From: Flammeovirga agarivorans
GTDB lineage: Bacteria > Bacteroidota > Bacteroidia > Cytophagales > Flammeovirgaceae
NCBI RefSeq assembly: GCF_012641475.1
Contig: NZ_JABAIL010000006.1
Location: forward strand, 248,001-312,000
DNA: 64,000 bases
Direction of reading: 5' to 3'
Position 1 is the stretch's first letter, and every line of letters starts with the position of its first letter. Positions 9,401 through 19,143 of the stretch are shown here, in pieces. The notes beneath the pieces are model-generated. The model saw nothing but the letters and a program-made list of their open reading frames with translations. It searched no databases and was not told the DNA's origin. The translations under genes and the position numbers were made by a program.

Positions 9401-10570
9401 ATTGTAATAAACTAAACCTCTTAAGTAAGAACTTAAAAGGATATGTTCATCGTCCCAAACACAACCCTCTAGAATTTTATTATTAAAGTGCCTTCCTCGA
9501 AGTTCTACTGTATTTAAGTCAGCATATTTAAAAGGAGAGGCATTCTTATCAAAAGTGAAAAGGCCATCACTTAGAGAGGCAATCCAAATTTCATTATTTT
9601 CTTTTTCAGAAATAATATCACTGACCCTACCTATTTCTAGGTAACGGTCACATTTGTTTCTTCTATATTTTTCTTTTTCAGTGAAACTATTTGGGTTTTT
9701 GAATAAAGCGATGCCTTTAGAAAGCATTCCGGCCCAAAGTTGGTCTTTATCATCAATTGCCAATGCTCTAAAACGAGCATTAGGGAAGAACTTTTTCACA
9801 TAGTGGAATTGATAGGAGCCGTTATGCTGTTTTGCTTTGATAAAGCTTATGCCATTATACTCTGCTACATAAATATTATTGGAAGCATCTTTCGCAATAC
9901 CTTTACAAGAAGAAATGTTTTCTTCTAGAATATATTCATGATGATCACTTTCACTATTGTAGGCAATAAGACCCTTCGCAGTGGAAATTAGGATAGTATT
10001 ATCACCCATCGGAAGGGCATCATAAACATATTGAAACACTTTATCCTTAATCTCAATACTGTGTACTCTTTCCAATTGATAAGTATCCTTATTATAAAAA
10101 AGTAAACCTTCATATTCGGTAACGCAAACAATATGATTCTTAAATGGGATAATCTTAGCAATGATACAAGGCTGATCGGATTTGCTTACAATATTTGCTG
10201 TAGGAATAATCTGAATTTTCTGTTCATCATAGATAAAAACATTCAATCCATTTTCAGTACCCACCCAGATATTGTTTTTCTCATCTTGGTATAAAGACCT
10301 GATTTTATTGTCACTTAATATTTTTTCGTAGTCACTATTTCTAAAATTCTTAAAATCGTAACCATTATAGCGATCGAGACCATTGTATGTTCCAAGCCAA
10401 ATCAAACCTTTGTGATCTTCAATTAAAGCAGTAACACCATAATGTGAAACTCCATCATTGATACCATAATTTGTTAGGCCTTCGTTAGAAATATTTTTTG
10501 GTTGTGCAGTTACATCAACAAAGAAAAATATTAGAACAATAAAGGACAGTAAATAGTAAAATTTTCTCAT
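6419..10570 (-). CDS. Hybrid two-component system sensor/regulator (HTCS)
   Basis: 1383 aa single-chain regulator typical of Bacteroidota PULs. A signal peptide (1-22) is followed by a periplasmic sensor of Reg_prop beta-propeller repeats (about 30-720; blades such as IWLGTYNGLDRYNG and IWVGTENGLNVF), a Y_Y_Y domain (about 740-805), one membrane helix (about 816-840), HisKA with MNISHEFRTP (His873), HATPase (about 970-1085; DTGIGIE, GSGIGLAFS), a receiver domain with ISDILMPE (Asp1180) and a C-terminal AraC-type helix-turn-helix (about 1285-1383). It should bind an oligosaccharide in the periplasm and activate PUL promoters. It is divergent from susC across an 824-bp gap. It is a close paralog of the HTCS at 58830. 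Specificity cannot be read from sequence. Confidence 0.95.
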   Translation of the reverse strand: MRKFYYLLSFIVLIFFFVDVTAQPKNISNEGLTNYGINDGVSHYGVTALIEDHKGLIWLGTYNGLDRYNGYDFKNFRNSDYEKILSDNKIRSLYQDEKNNIWVGTENGLNVFIYDEQKIQIIPTANIVSKSDQPCIIAKIIPFKNHIVCVTEYEGLLFYNKDTYQLERVHSIEIKDKVFQYVYDALPMGDNTILISTAKGLIAYNSESDHHEYILEENISSCKGIAKDASNNIYVAEYNGISFIKAKQHNGSYQFHYVKKFFPNARFRALAIDDKDQLWAGMLSKGIALFKNPNSFTEKEKYRRNKCDRYLEIGRVSDIISEKENNEIWIASLSDGLFTFDKNASPFKYADLNTVELRGRHFNNKILEGCVWDDEHILLSSYLRGLVYYNTKTEKLAPLPEEFKNSPLPVKWTSIIKDNKGGKWMRFTRERGQWYYQKPNDKKNWIAVKSNEISEMTYSKFYQIEVDKFGYYWVATNNGLFRLKLDEKGNITTGEKLSENPNTQIANASQFRTIMIDSLNNSVWVGTTLSGLLKFHNADGVCINDMQVDQYKNENNKSSSLPSNHVSNIVLLPNGSVCVGLEGKGLCIIEDDSKDKLKYSCYSEKDGLDNNIVKKIVYDEKNKLWITTDKGLNLFDLETKTFKQFTVEDGIHAYAFENVGFKQNDHKIVFAAGNGICFFDPAKTDIEKPLPPFSFGDLVLLNTTINVNDTINNRVILDKPLDQKKKITLRYDENIFSIELLLLHYSNYPSSYKIKYRLLPQDDEWIETTSEFKNISFNGIAPGKYTLEAKASNSKNNWTAPISLNIVVRPPFWKTPFAYFLYFVLLCAIVFIVIRFMLNHTHLKHELELEHVERMRVDELNKTKERIFMNISHEFRTPITLITGPIQMLLNMFSSNKDAFVHLDLIHRQSNKMLQLVNQVQDFHKAEQSILKLKSENFDFTGLVMDMKKDFDSLAQKQEKHLEIEGDANQLFITADRYKIEIVLNNLLNNAFKFTKKGDTVKIQYGYDEQSLFFKVIDTGIGIEKENLPYVFDRFYQSENSNTYSIGSGIGLAFSKRLVEMHFGKISIESEVGEGTTFSVTLPVKVNAKEILNENRMQDILSNETDDEKQKILPTTLELPSYLMDESLKELNVFYVEDNEELRTFVSDVLSEYFNVTCFENGKECLNTLENEWPDLIISDILMPEVNGLELCQKLKTDIRTSHIPIILLTSRSSIDDQVKGLEVGADFYISKPFDMKHLVASSQMLLKNRKQLRERFQIDFPVEVEKKNTNKDDAIFIEKFYELIEENLENEDIDMNVFAKGLYLNRTTFFQKVKAITNYTPYELLKVYRLKKAAEFLVQENLPVAEVCVRTGFKNRTHFSRMFKEYYGVSPSKYSKSLEEKA

Positions 10571-11394
10571 CTGTAATATTGTAGTCTTGGTTGGACTAAA
10601 AAATTGAGTTGGTAGATAGTAATTTGTATTCTGAAAAAATCCCCCTCAATAAAAAAGATTTGAATTACCATAAATGTAAAAAATACATTAAATTTACACA
10701 AAAGTTTAGAGGTTTATTTCAGCACTTCTATTCATTATTTTTTAATCTACCTTTTATTCAATTTTCAAACCGTCAACAATTAATATATGAATACATAATT
10801 ACACCTTCATTATTTTCTATACTTAACGATATCTTTCATCTGATTTAGTTCAAAATATATTCCTTTTCAAAGTCTTAATAATTGTAAATAAATGGATGTT
10901 TTTCCTATATTTGAAATCTCTTTCTTTAGTTAGAAAACAGAAATTTCAATTTTTTGAACTAAAATATACTAACGATTATATCCCATGTGTATGGAAATTT
11001 GCTATCAGTTAACTAATTCAATTTGTGGTATTTACGTGTTGGTTTTACGCGAAAAAACATTTTATTGATTTAAAGTAACCTTCAAAAATTTATCTCTATC
11101 TACATTTAGATTATCAATTGAAACAAACTCTTGCCTCTTGTTGAGAATAACTAAGAAGATTTAAGGAGTTTGGAGTAGATAACAGATTAGAAATAAACAA
11201 ATATGATCGGCATGGTGAAATGGCCAACTCGTTATTTTATTAAAAACAACAAGATTCACCAACTAAGATCAATGCATTTATTACACTAATCAAGATGAAA
11301 TGAAATAGAATAGAATCGAGGGGTTCTTTTACAATGAGAACATTAATTTTTTAGTCCCTTTGATTAGAACGATTTTTATTAATTGAGATGTAAC
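10571..11394. promoter_or_regulatory. Divergent HTCS/susC intergenic region (824 bp)
   Basis: An AT-rich non-coding stretch between the HTCS (-) and susC (+) starts. A Bacteroidota-style promoter candidate lies at 10881-10913. Two TTTACG copies lie at 11031-11036 and 11044-11049 (the first as TTTACGT), 13 bp apart, which may be regulator sites. A 79-codon reading at 10609-10848 begins with TTG, has low-complexity AT-driven composition, and is not considered a gene. The susC leader would be long (about 475 nt) if the promoter candidate is right. Confidence 0.5.
10881..10913 (+). promoter_or_regulatory. Candidate promoter upstream of susC
   Basis: The -7 box TATATTTG (10906-10913) fits the Bacteroidota TAnnTTTG consensus. 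ATTG at 10881-10884 lies 21 bp upstream, close to the -33 TTTG element. AT-rich DNA yields such matches by chance, so support is modest. Confidence 0.3.
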
Positions 11395-14300
11395 ATGAAA
11401 GCTTACTTATCTAACTTATTCTCCTTCAGGTATATCATCTGGATGGCAATACTCTCAATGCTTATTTTTTCTAATGATGCTACCGCTCAAGAAAGAATCA
11501 TTGAAGGTAAAGTGTTAGGAGCAGAAGATAACCTTCCATTACCTGGAGTTAACATTTTAGTACAAGGAACAAAACAGGGAACAGTATCGGATTTTGACGG
11601 TAAATTCTCAATGTTAGTGACTAATGGGGATGTTTTAGTATTCTCTTTTATCGGAATGCAAACTAAAACATTCACAGTAAACTCAGAATCATCATTGACA
11701 ATTACATTAGATAGTGATGTAGAATTACTAGATGAAGTAGTAAAAATTGGTTATGGTGAACAAAAGAAAAAAGAGATCTCTGGTGCTGTAGCACATGTAA
11801 AATCAGAATCTTTAGAAAATTTCGTTACCTCTGATATAGGAGATGCGTTGCAAGGGCAAGTTGCCGGTGTGAGTGTCACATCAGCATCAGGTTCACCAGG
11901 TGAAGCATCTGTTATTCAGATTAGAGGTGTTAGTACAGTGTCTAATGTAGAAGGGGCGAACCAACCGTTATACGTTGTTGACGGAATTCCTCAAAATGAA
12001 GATCCCCGATTAGCACCTAACGAGATTGCATCTATTGATATCTTAAAGGATTTAGCATCTTGTGCGGTCTATGGTACAAGAGGTGCAAACGGTGTAATTT
12101 TAATTACAACGAAGACAGGTAACAAGGGAAAATTAAAAGTATCATTAGACGGTAATTATGGTGTTAGGAAGATAACATCAAATACACCTGTGATGAACTC
12201 ACAAGAACAAGCCTATTTTGATATCCTTGAGCAAAGAGCTTTAAATCCAGGTATTTCTGATGATGAAATCAATATGTTTATCCAAAGAAACAAAAACAAC
12301 TTCTTGAATGATAACAACTTAGATGAGCTTGTTTTTGTGGATTATGCACCAACACAACAATATAACTTAAACCTAACAGGTGGTTCAAGTTCTGGTTTTA
12401 CTTACAACCTGACAGGAGGGTACTACAACCAAGAAGGTAGTGTGATTAACTCTGGATTTGAAAGATTAAACTTTAGAGGTGGATCTAGCTTTAAATCGAA
12501 AAAATGGACGATTAACTCTTCTATTGCGATTTCAACAGAAGAAAGACAAAGACCTTCAGGAAACTTGTTAACACAAACAATTAGATATAAGCCGTATATG
12601 GCTCCTGTAGACCCAGATAAAGATGTTTATGCGGGTGCATCAGATCAGGAAGCTGTACAAGCTAACTTCCTTTACCAGTCGTTGTACTTCCAAGATTTTG
12701 AAGACAGAGACCGTTTCTCAGGAAACATCAGTATTCAATATGACTTTACAGATTGGTTGTCATTTACAACAAATGCTGGTGGTAACGTTATGAATAGATA
12801 CCGTTCTCGTTTCAACCCTTATTTCAAGATTGTAAATGAGAATACAGGAAAAGAATTTTCTGACCCTAACAATTCGTACTACTCAGAACAAAACGAAAGA
12901 AGTTCAGCATTTAGTTGGGATGGTAGATTCTACTTCAAAAAGAAATGGGGAGAGCATAACTTCTCTGCATTATTAGGTGGATCATTAGAAGAGTACAACG
13001 GACAAGGACATACTGTATTGCGTAGAGGTATTGTTGATAACAATAAGCCAGGGTTTGGTTCTGCTACTTTAGAAACTTCAGTGATTCCAGGGTTTAACTA
13101 TGTCTATAAGATCATTGGTACGATTGGTAGATTACAATACGATTACAAAGGTAAGTACTTGGTATCAGTGAGTGGTAACTACAATGGTAACTCGAAGTTC
13201 TCGGAAAATAATAAGTTCAAATTCTTCCCATCTGCATCTGTAGCATGGAACATCTCTGAAGAAGCTTTCTTTGAAGGAGCAAAAGAGACTATGAACATCT
13301 TCAAAATTAGAGCATCACATGGTAATGTAGGTGGTCAAAGCTTTAGACCATACTCAGATCTTCCTACAATTCGTAGAGGTTATGATTATGAGTTTAACGG
13401 TAAGGTGTACTCTGGTGCGGCGCAAGCAGCATTTGCAAACCCAGATGTACAATGGGAAACATCTATCCAAAATAACATTGGTGTAGATATGGCATTCTGG
13501 GGTAACCGTCTAACATTTAATGCAGATGTGTACCATACAACGAAACAGGATATGTTATTCCCAATTGAAGTGCCTTCATCAGCAGGTACAGCAACGGGTG
13601 GCAACAACGATAAGCTAGTAACATTGAATGTGGGTAATATGATCAATAAAGGTTATGAAATTGCCCTTGGTTACAAAGGTAGAGTGAAGAAACTGAGCTG
13701 GAATATTACAGGTACTTTCTCAAGTAACCAGAATGAGATTACAAATATGAACTCAGAAGATTTCGTTTACACTGCCGATCAAGGTTTGATCTGGGGAGCT
13801 GTAAACCAATCTAGAGCTACAGTATTTGCGAAAGGTTATGAAGCAGGTGCATTTTTCTTATACAAAACAGAAGGTATTATCAATACGGAAGAAAAGTTAG
13901 CACAATACAACAAAGTAAATCCTTCAGCGAAAATGGGTGACTTAATGATCCAAGATACAAATGGTGATGGTCAAATTACAGAAGCTGATAAAATCTATGC
14001 AGGTAGTGGTCTTCCACAATATGAGACAGGTTTCATCTTAAACTTAAGATGGAAGAACTGGGATTTCATGATGAACTGGTATGCTGCTTTAGGTCATGAG
14101 ATTATGAATGGTAGTAAGTTAATGGCTTACTCAGAGGGTAGACACCAAGATCAAATTCATACATGGTCTCCAGATAATCCATATTCAGAAATTCCTGCTT
14201 ACCGAGGTGATTTGAAACAAGGTACTACAAACTTTAGAGGAGATACGGATCTTTGGTTAGAAGATGGTTCTTACTTAAGACTGAAAAACGTGACTCTAGG

Positions 14301-14505
14301 ATATACTTTACCAAAGAGTGTATTGAAGAAGGCAAAAATCGATACTTTCAGAATTTATGTAAGAGCACAAAATCCATTAACCTTCACAAACTATACAGGT
14401 TATGACCCAGAAATTGGTGGTAATGGAGTTTCTTCAAGAGGTTTAGATAAAGGTAATTATCCAATTACAGCTTATTATTCAACAGGTTTCCGCATCAACT
14501 TCTAA
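11395..14505 (+). CDS. susC: SusC/RagA-family TonB-dependent outer-membrane transporter
   Basis: 1036 aa from the ATG at 11395; the in-frame TTG at 11383 adds only four residues. Signal peptide to about residue 31 (ends ATAQ). An N-terminal carboxypeptidase-regulatory-like domain covers about 32-110 (GVNILVQGTKQGTVSDFDG), followed by the plug (about 120-230; VVDGIPQNEDPR, VYGTRGANGVILITTK) and a 22-strand type barrel ending in the expected C-terminal Phe (GFRINF). It imports oligosaccharides across the outer membrane with TonB energy, forming a lidded complex with the SusD at 14519 (13-nt gap). It is the only SusC in the window, so it probably serves the whole carrageenan-like PUL. Expression is probably HTCS controlled. 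Confidence 0.96.
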   Translation: MKAYLSNLFSFRYIIWMAILSMLIFSNDATAQERIIEGKVLGAEDNLPLPGVNILVQGTKQGTVSDFDGKFSMLVTNGDVLVFSFIGMQTKTFTVNSESSLTITLDSDVELLDEVVKIGYGEQKKKEISGAVAHVKSESLENFVTSDIGDALQGQVAGVSVTSASGSPGEASVIQIRGVSTVSNVEGANQPLYVVDGIPQNEDPRLAPNEIASIDILKDLASCAVYGTRGANGVILITTKTGNKGKLKVSLDGNYGVRKITSNTPVMNSQEQAYFDILEQRALNPGISDDEINMFIQRNKNNFLNDNNLDELVFVDYAPTQQYNLNLTGGSSSGFTYNLTGGYYNQEGSVINSGFERLNFRGGSSFKSKKWTINSSIAISTEERQRPSGNLLTQTIRYKPYMAPVDPDKDVYAGASDQEAVQANFLYQSLYFQDFEDRDRFSGNISIQYDFTDWLSFTTNAGGNVMNRYRSRFNPYFKIVNENTGKEFSDPNNSYYSEQNERSSAFSWDGRFYFKKKWGEHNFSALLGGSLEEYNGQGHTVLRRGIVDNNKPGFGSATLETSVIPGFNYVYKIIGTIGRLQYDYKGKYLVSVSGNYNGNSKFSENNKFKFFPSASVAWNISEEAFFEGAKETMNIFKIRASHGNVGGQSFRPYSDLPTIRRGYDYEFNGKVYSGAAQAAFANPDVQWETSIQNNIGVDMAFWGNRLTFNADVYHTTKQDMLFPIEVPSSAGTATGGNNDKLVTLNVGNMINKGYEIALGYKGRVKKLSWNITGTFSSNQNEITNMNSEDFVYTADQGLIWGAVNQSRATVFAKGYEAGAFFLYKTEGIINTEEKLAQYNKVNPSAKMGDLMIQDTNGDGQITEADKIYAGSGLPQYETGFILNLRWKNWDFMMNWYAALGHEIMNGSKLMAYSEGRHQDQIHTWSPDNPYSEIPAYRGDLKQGTTNFRGDTDLWLEDGSYLRLKNVTLGYTLPKSVLKKAKIDTFRIYVRAQNPLTFTNYTGYDPEIGGNGVSSRGLDKGNYPITAYYSTGFRINF

Positions 14506-14518
14506 ACAACTAACGAAT

Positions 14519-16348
14519 ATGAATTTAGTATCAAAAAACATCTTTAGATGTATAATAATATTGGTTGGTATTTCTGCCCTAACATCTTGTACTAAAGATT
14601 ATTTGACAGAAATCAACCCGAACGAAACAACGATTAAAGATTTCTACCAAAACTTAGATGATTCTGAAGCGGGGTTAACTGCTGTATATGCTTCGATGAT
14701 GAATCACTACATGTGGAATTTTGGAGAAGAAGCTTGTCGCTCTGATTTAGGTTACCCTGGTATGGATAGACCCACTCCTACAAGTAGGTTGTTGGCTTAC
14801 TATCAACATACATACACTGAAACAAGTGATGAAATCAATAAGAAGTGGGCGGCATTATACAATGGTATTTTTAAAGCCAACCAAGTGATCCATGGTTTAC
14901 AATTTGAATCGATGGAAGAGTACAAAGAAGAAGAGCTTTGGGGTTTACAAATGGCTCAAGCGCGTTTCTTCAGAGGTTTATTCCATTTCTATGCACACCA
15001 AGCATTCAATAATGGTGAAGTAATTATTAGAGATTCTTGGGTAGATGCTAACAATATGTATAAAGCAGTTTCTCCAGCAGATTCAGTACTGAATTTTGTG
15101 AGAGAAGATTTAAAATATGCTTATGAACACCTTCCTGCCAACTACAATAACACAGCAATTACAGATGTAAGTGGTAGTGCGAGAGTGACGAAAGGATCTG
15201 CAGCGATGATTTTAGCAAATTCTTACCTTTTCGATTTTGTAGACGGAGCGAATTATGATTCAGCAGCTTACTATTATAATGATGTAATTTATAATTCAGA
15301 ATATGGTTATGCTCTTGAAACGGATATGAGTAAAATCTTCACTACCGCAGGAGCTTTCAATTCTGAATCGATTCTAGAAATTGCATATTCTAATGATGTT
15401 CGTCCAGATTTAAATAACTGGGATGAGGTAAATGGTCAAAACAGATGGGCTGCGGTATTCTCACCTCAAAGTTATGGTGGAAACAGACAATCAATTCCTG
15501 TAGGTTGGGTAGCATATGCTTATAAAACAGAGCAGGTAGATCCATCAGATGCTAGAAATACAGTAGAAGTAGAAGGATCTTCATTTGCCAGAAATATTTC
15601 AATGAGAGCATCAGCTATGATGGCCTTGGCAGAAGATGATTTAACTCCTTATTACCAAATTGGTTCAGTATCTGAAGCGGACCCATTTAGAGCAGGTGGA
15701 GCAAGGTCTCCAGAATTTGGCTACTACAAACAGTTCAGTAACTATGATATTTTAGACAGCGAAAGAAGTTTACCAATGGGTAACCAACGTTCTGCTAAAA
15801 ATGTAGTAATCAATAGATTGTCTGAAGCTTATTTAAACCTTGCTGAGTGTAAAATTCAAATGGGACAGCTGAACCAAGCAATCAATTTGATTAATGAAGT
15901 GAGATCTCGTTGGGGCTTAGTATTATTAGGTTCATCAACAGATGGAAGTAAAACTTTTGATGGGTTATCATACAATGCGACGAATTTAATGGATCACATT
16001 ATGTATGTAGAAAAACCACTTGAGCTTTCTGTAGAAGGTCATCAGATCAGATGGATTGATTTAAGAAGATGGGGTATTATCAAAGAAAATTTCCAGAGAA
16101 TTTCTAGCCAAAATTATTGGGTAGTTCACTTCAAAGATGCAAGAACTTATTCTCAGAAGACGCTTTGGAATTCTAGTATTATCCCTGGTGGAGATACGCA
16201 TCCTACTCCGGAAAAGGAATTTACAGCTCGTCCAAACTACAAGATTGTAGATGGTGAGTCAGCATTGATGAACTACATTCCATCATTGCATGATTTCTAT
16301 CCGATACCAACTTCTGAGTTGTCGACGAATCCAGGTGTAAAAGGCTAA
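14519..16348 (+). CDS. susD: SusD/RagB-family nutrient-binding outer-membrane lipoprotein
   Basis: 609 aa. A lipoprotein signal peptide ends ISALTSC, and the mature N-terminus is CTKDYLTEINPNE, the common start of SusD proteins. An N-terminal TPR-containing region (DSEAGLTAVYASM, QARFFRGLFHFYA) is followed by the SusD/RagB C-terminal half with LNLAECKIQMG and EKPLELSVEGHQIRWIDLRR. It is the surface lid that captures oligosaccharides for SusC. It is co-transcribed with susC (13-nt gap) and with the modular lipoprotein downstream (13-nt gap). Length is slightly above the usual 500-580 aa. Confidence 0.95.
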   Translation: MNLVSKNIFRCIIILVGISALTSCTKDYLTEINPNETTIKDFYQNLDDSEAGLTAVYASMMNHYMWNFGEEACRSDLGYPGMDRPTPTSRLLAYYQHTYTETSDEINKKWAALYNGIFKANQVIHGLQFESMEEYKEEELWGLQMAQARFFRGLFHFYAHQAFNNGEVIIRDSWVDANNMYKAVSPADSVLNFVREDLKYAYEHLPANYNNTAITDVSGSARVTKGSAAMILANSYLFDFVDGANYDSAAYYYNDVIYNSEYGYALETDMSKIFTTAGAFNSESILEIAYSNDVRPDLNNWDEVNGQNRWAAVFSPQSYGGNRQSIPVGWVAYAYKTEQVDPSDARNTVEVEGSSFARNISMRASAMMALAEDDLTPYYQIGSVSEADPFRAGGARSPEFGYYKQFSNYDILDSERSLPMGNQRSAKNVVINRLSEAYLNLAECKIQMGQLNQAINLINEVRSRWGLVLLGSSTDGSKTFDGLSYNATNLMDHIMYVEKPLELSVEGHQIRWIDLRRWGIIKENFQRISSQNYWVVHFKDARTYSQKTLWNSSIIPGGDTHPTPEKEFTARPNYKIVDGESALMNYIPSLHDFYPIPTSELSTNPGVKG

Positions 16349-16361
16349 AACGAAGATAATC

Positions 16362-18440
16362 ATGAAAAATACATATAAAATATTCTCATTAATTTTCTTG
16401 AGCATCTTGGGTTTTACCTCATGCCAGGAAAAAGACGAAATGCCTGATGAAGCTAAAGTAAGAGCAATCTCTTGGGCGATTAGTGAAGAACATAAAGATA
16501 CATTAGAGATTTCCATTGATGATTATATCTCATTTATGGATGCATCTCAAGGAGTATTATTTCACGAATGGACAATTGAAGAATCATCAAATTATTTAAC
16601 AGGTGATTTTAGTAAAACTGAATTGGATTTTACTCCATTTATTGATGAAAGTAAAGGATTGAAATCTGAAGATGCAACAGTACATGTATTGTTCCCCGAA
16701 GCAGGTGTTCATAAAGTGAGATTATATAACACTTATGATAGACAAGTGACTCACAATGGTTTAGAAAGACAGTTAGAGGCTCAGCCTTTGGCTTCTCAAC
16801 CGGGTATTTGGGTGATTGATACTACATTTAATATTGAAGTATACGATCATGTACAACCTTCATTTTATGTCTTGAAAAACCATACAGATACCGTATTATT
16901 TGTATCAGCAGAAGACTTGATTGATGGTGCAGATGATTCTGAGTGGGCTACAGTTCCATTGATTGCAGGTGAAGATACACTTACATTTGTAGATACGACT
17001 ACAGTAGGTAAACCAACAGATACAGAGTGGACATTAAGCTACTTAGATACGGTTAACAAAAGCAGAGTATTTGATATCATTCCGTTGAAAACAGGTCAAG
17101 GTAGAGCAGGTTCCTTGAAATCGATCAGACAAGGTGCTTCTCAGGCTTTATCTCAAACAGTACAGAAAATTATACCTTTAAAATTAGACATTTCAGCACC
17201 AGTTTTAGTGCCACAATATGAAATCTATCATGGAGAAACTTTGGTGTTTGCTTTCAACGAGGGTGATGAAATTCCTGAAAATACAGATGAGTGGACTTCA
17301 GTAACTATCAAGCTAAATGAGACACTTACTTTTGTAGATAATACAGAAAAAGGTTTAGGGAATGGAAGAGTTTGGACGCTAAATAATGCGGATCAAGAAA
17401 CTTATACTGATGAAACATCTTATGCTCAGTATCCAAATGTTTCTACACCTTTTGAGGCAGGTACTTTCAAAGTTACTCGTACAGGTGTAACAGGTATTCC
17501 AGATGCTGAGGAAGAAGTAAAGATCCCTGTAATGATTCAGGTCAACGAAGCTTTATTAAAAACTTCATCGCTTATGCAAGATGCTGCTAAAGTAATTTCA
17601 TTTGAAACATCAACATCAGTAGCAAACATTGGAGCAGATGCAGCAAGTCACTTCACAGTACATATCACAAACCCTAATGGTTATGATGCTTCATCAACAA
17701 TCTCTAATGTGGCGATTGATCCAAGCAACGATAGAATGATTCAGTTAACGGTAGGTGAAACCACTTACAATTCTGATGAAATTACAATTGCTTACTCAGG
17801 TAATGGAGGAATTACTTCTGCTACAGGTAACGTCTTGGAAGGTTTCGATGAAGAAAGTGTTGTGATTTATAATACGGCAACGAATGAGTTCGAAAACCCA
17901 GATATGATTAGTGTAGAATTGGGATTAACTAACCTTGGTAATGCACATGCTGAAGGTTGGTACCAAGATGGAGGTTCGGATACGGACAAGAAGAAATGGG
18001 CAAGAACTACAGACCTAGCATCAGACGGAGATGCAAGTATGTCATACGTAAGTGATGACCGTACATTGCAAGCATCAACGTTATTCTCTATCCATAATAT
18101 CCATGCGGGTAAAACATGGGACAATGGTATGAAGAATGCTCCAGGTGATTATATGTTAACTTTCGACATCTATATCCCAGAAGGTGTAGACTTTACAAAC
18201 GGTTTAATTACAGGTTTCCAAGATACTTCTCTACCTGATAATGATAAGAGTTCGTATACTCCAGATCTATCGTCAGTAGAAAAAGGTCAGTGGGTAACCA
18301 TCAAACAAATTGTAAGCTTTGATCTACAGGCAAACCGTAGACAATTAGTATTACAAGTAGTTAACCCGGTTCCTTCAACGGGAGCGTTAGAATTCTACTT
18401 AGATAACTTTAGTTGTGTAGCTATCGAAGCTAGACCATAG
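16362..18440 (+). CDS. Modular SusE/F-like surface glycan-binding lipoprotein
   Basis: 692 aa. Lipobox LGFTSC, then an acidic stretch (QEKDEMPDE) as in exported surface lipoproteins. After an N-terminal PKD/Ig-like module come two related modules of about 110 aa (starting near PSFYVLKNHTDTVLF and PQYEIYHGETLVFAF, each with a TLTFVD core), an Ig-like domain (VISFETSTSV...SDEITIAYSG), and a C-terminal jelly-roll module ending FYLDNFSCVAIEARP. It is a paralog of the 793-aa protein at 43848, which has more copies of the repeat module. It sits third in the susCD operon, where a surface glycan-binding protein (SusE/F or SGBP-B role) is expected. Ligand binding is inferred from position. Confidence 0.8.
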   Translation: MKNTYKIFSLIFLSILGFTSCQEKDEMPDEAKVRAISWAISEEHKDTLEISIDDYISFMDASQGVLFHEWTIEESSNYLTGDFSKTELDFTPFIDESKGLKSEDATVHVLFPEAGVHKVRLYNTYDRQVTHNGLERQLEAQPLASQPGIWVIDTTFNIEVYDHVQPSFYVLKNHTDTVLFVSAEDLIDGADDSEWATVPLIAGEDTLTFVDTTTVGKPTDTEWTLSYLDTVNKSRVFDIIPLKTGQGRAGSLKSIRQGASQALSQTVQKIIPLKLDISAPVLVPQYEIYHGETLVFAFNEGDEIPENTDEWTSVTIKLNETLTFVDNTEKGLGNGRVWTLNNADQETYTDETSYAQYPNVSTPFEAGTFKVTRTGVTGIPDAEEEVKIPVMIQVNEALLKTSSLMQDAAKVISFETSTSVANIGADAASHFTVHITNPNGYDASSTISNVAIDPSNDRMIQLTVGETTYNSDEITIAYSGNGGITSATGNVLEGFDEESVVIYNTATNEFENPDMISVELGLTNLGNAHAEGWYQDGGSDTDKKKWARTTDLASDGDASMSYVSDDRTLQASTLFSIHNIHAGKTWDNGMKNAPGDYMLTFDIYIPEGVDFTNGLITGFQDTSLPDNDKSSYTPDLSSVEKGQWVTIKQIVSFDLQANRRQLVLQVVNPVPSTGALEFYLDNFSCVAIEARP

Positions 18441-18448
18441 AAAACAAG

Positions 18449-18471
18449 AAGGGGGTATCTTCTGCCCCCTT
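18449..18471 (+). terminator. GC-rich hairpin between two lipoprotein genes
   Basis: AAGGGGG (18449-18455) pairs with CCCCCTT (18465-18471), followed by TTTG. It lies 9 nt past the stop at 18440 and 28 nt before the next ATG. It probably attenuates read-through into the small lipoprotein gene. Confidence 0.6.
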
Positions 18472-18498
18472 TTGTTTCACTCAAAACTTAGAAAGATC

Positions 18499-19110
18499 AT
18501 GAAAGTTTATAATAAATTAATTGCATTTTTTGCTGTTGCTGCATTTTGGGGTTGCCAGGATATTGAACCTGAAAAAGGTAGCGAAATTGCACCTACTGAA
18601 GTCATTCAAATAAGTAGTCAAACGGCTTTTTCACCAGCACTGCAAACAGAATATATTAATATTTATACGGAGAAATCATTCAAGATTCGTTATGTAAATA
18701 TCACTTCACCAGTAAAACATGAATTCAATGAGTTTTCATATACTTTAGGAGGTGATGCAGTAGGTGACCAGTCAACAGTTTCATATTCAATTGCAGACTT
18801 TGAAGACCCTATCTATCAGGTTAATGAAGATATGGATAGTATTGTTATGCAGAATGTAGATTTAATGACTTACAACATTCAATTAGCAGTGACAGAAACG
18901 GAAGACGGAAATCAAAATTTAGGTACGATGGATGTAGTGGCCTCTGCAGACACAGTGATTGTATATCCATTTGAAAGGTACTTAGAAGATGCTGAAGGAA
19001 ATATTGTTGGTATAGAATACGGCACTCCAGATACTGTAGCTAATGAAACTCCAGTTGAATTTACTTTCAATGAGAGTGTAGCAGGAACAGTTGAGGAAGT
19101 TCTGAACTAA
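18499..19110 (+). CDS. Small lipoprotein of unknown function (susCD operon)
   Basis: 203 aa from the ATG at 18499; an in-frame TTG at 18472 lies inside the preceding hairpin tail and is less likely. Signal peptide with lipobox AFWGC, then QDIEPEKG, an acidic start consistent with surface export. The rest is beta-rich and acidic (FNEFSYTLGGDAVG, TYNIQLAVTETEDG) and ends FNESVAGTVEEVLN. No family is recognised. It follows the SusE/F-like gene and precedes a strong terminator, so it is the last member of the susCD transcript, probably at reduced dose. A structural or binding accessory role is a guess. Confidence 0.7.
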   Translation: MKVYNKLIAFFAVAAFWGCQDIEPEKGSEIAPTEVIQISSQTAFSPALQTEYINIYTEKSFKIRYVNITSPVKHEFNEFSYTLGGDAVGDQSTVSYSIADFEDPIYQVNEDMDSIVMQNVDLMTYNIQLAVTETEDGNQNLGTMDVVASADTVIVYPFERYLEDAEGNIVGIEYGTPDTVANETPVEFTFNESVAGTVEEVLN

Positions 19111-19143
19111 CATAAAAGACCATAATTATAATTAATTCTTTGA

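Noticed and set aside
10609-10848. 79-codon reading in the HTCS/susC intergenic region
   Set aside because: TTG start, Phe/Lys/Ile-rich AT-driven composition, no family match, and it lies in a promoter-sized gap.
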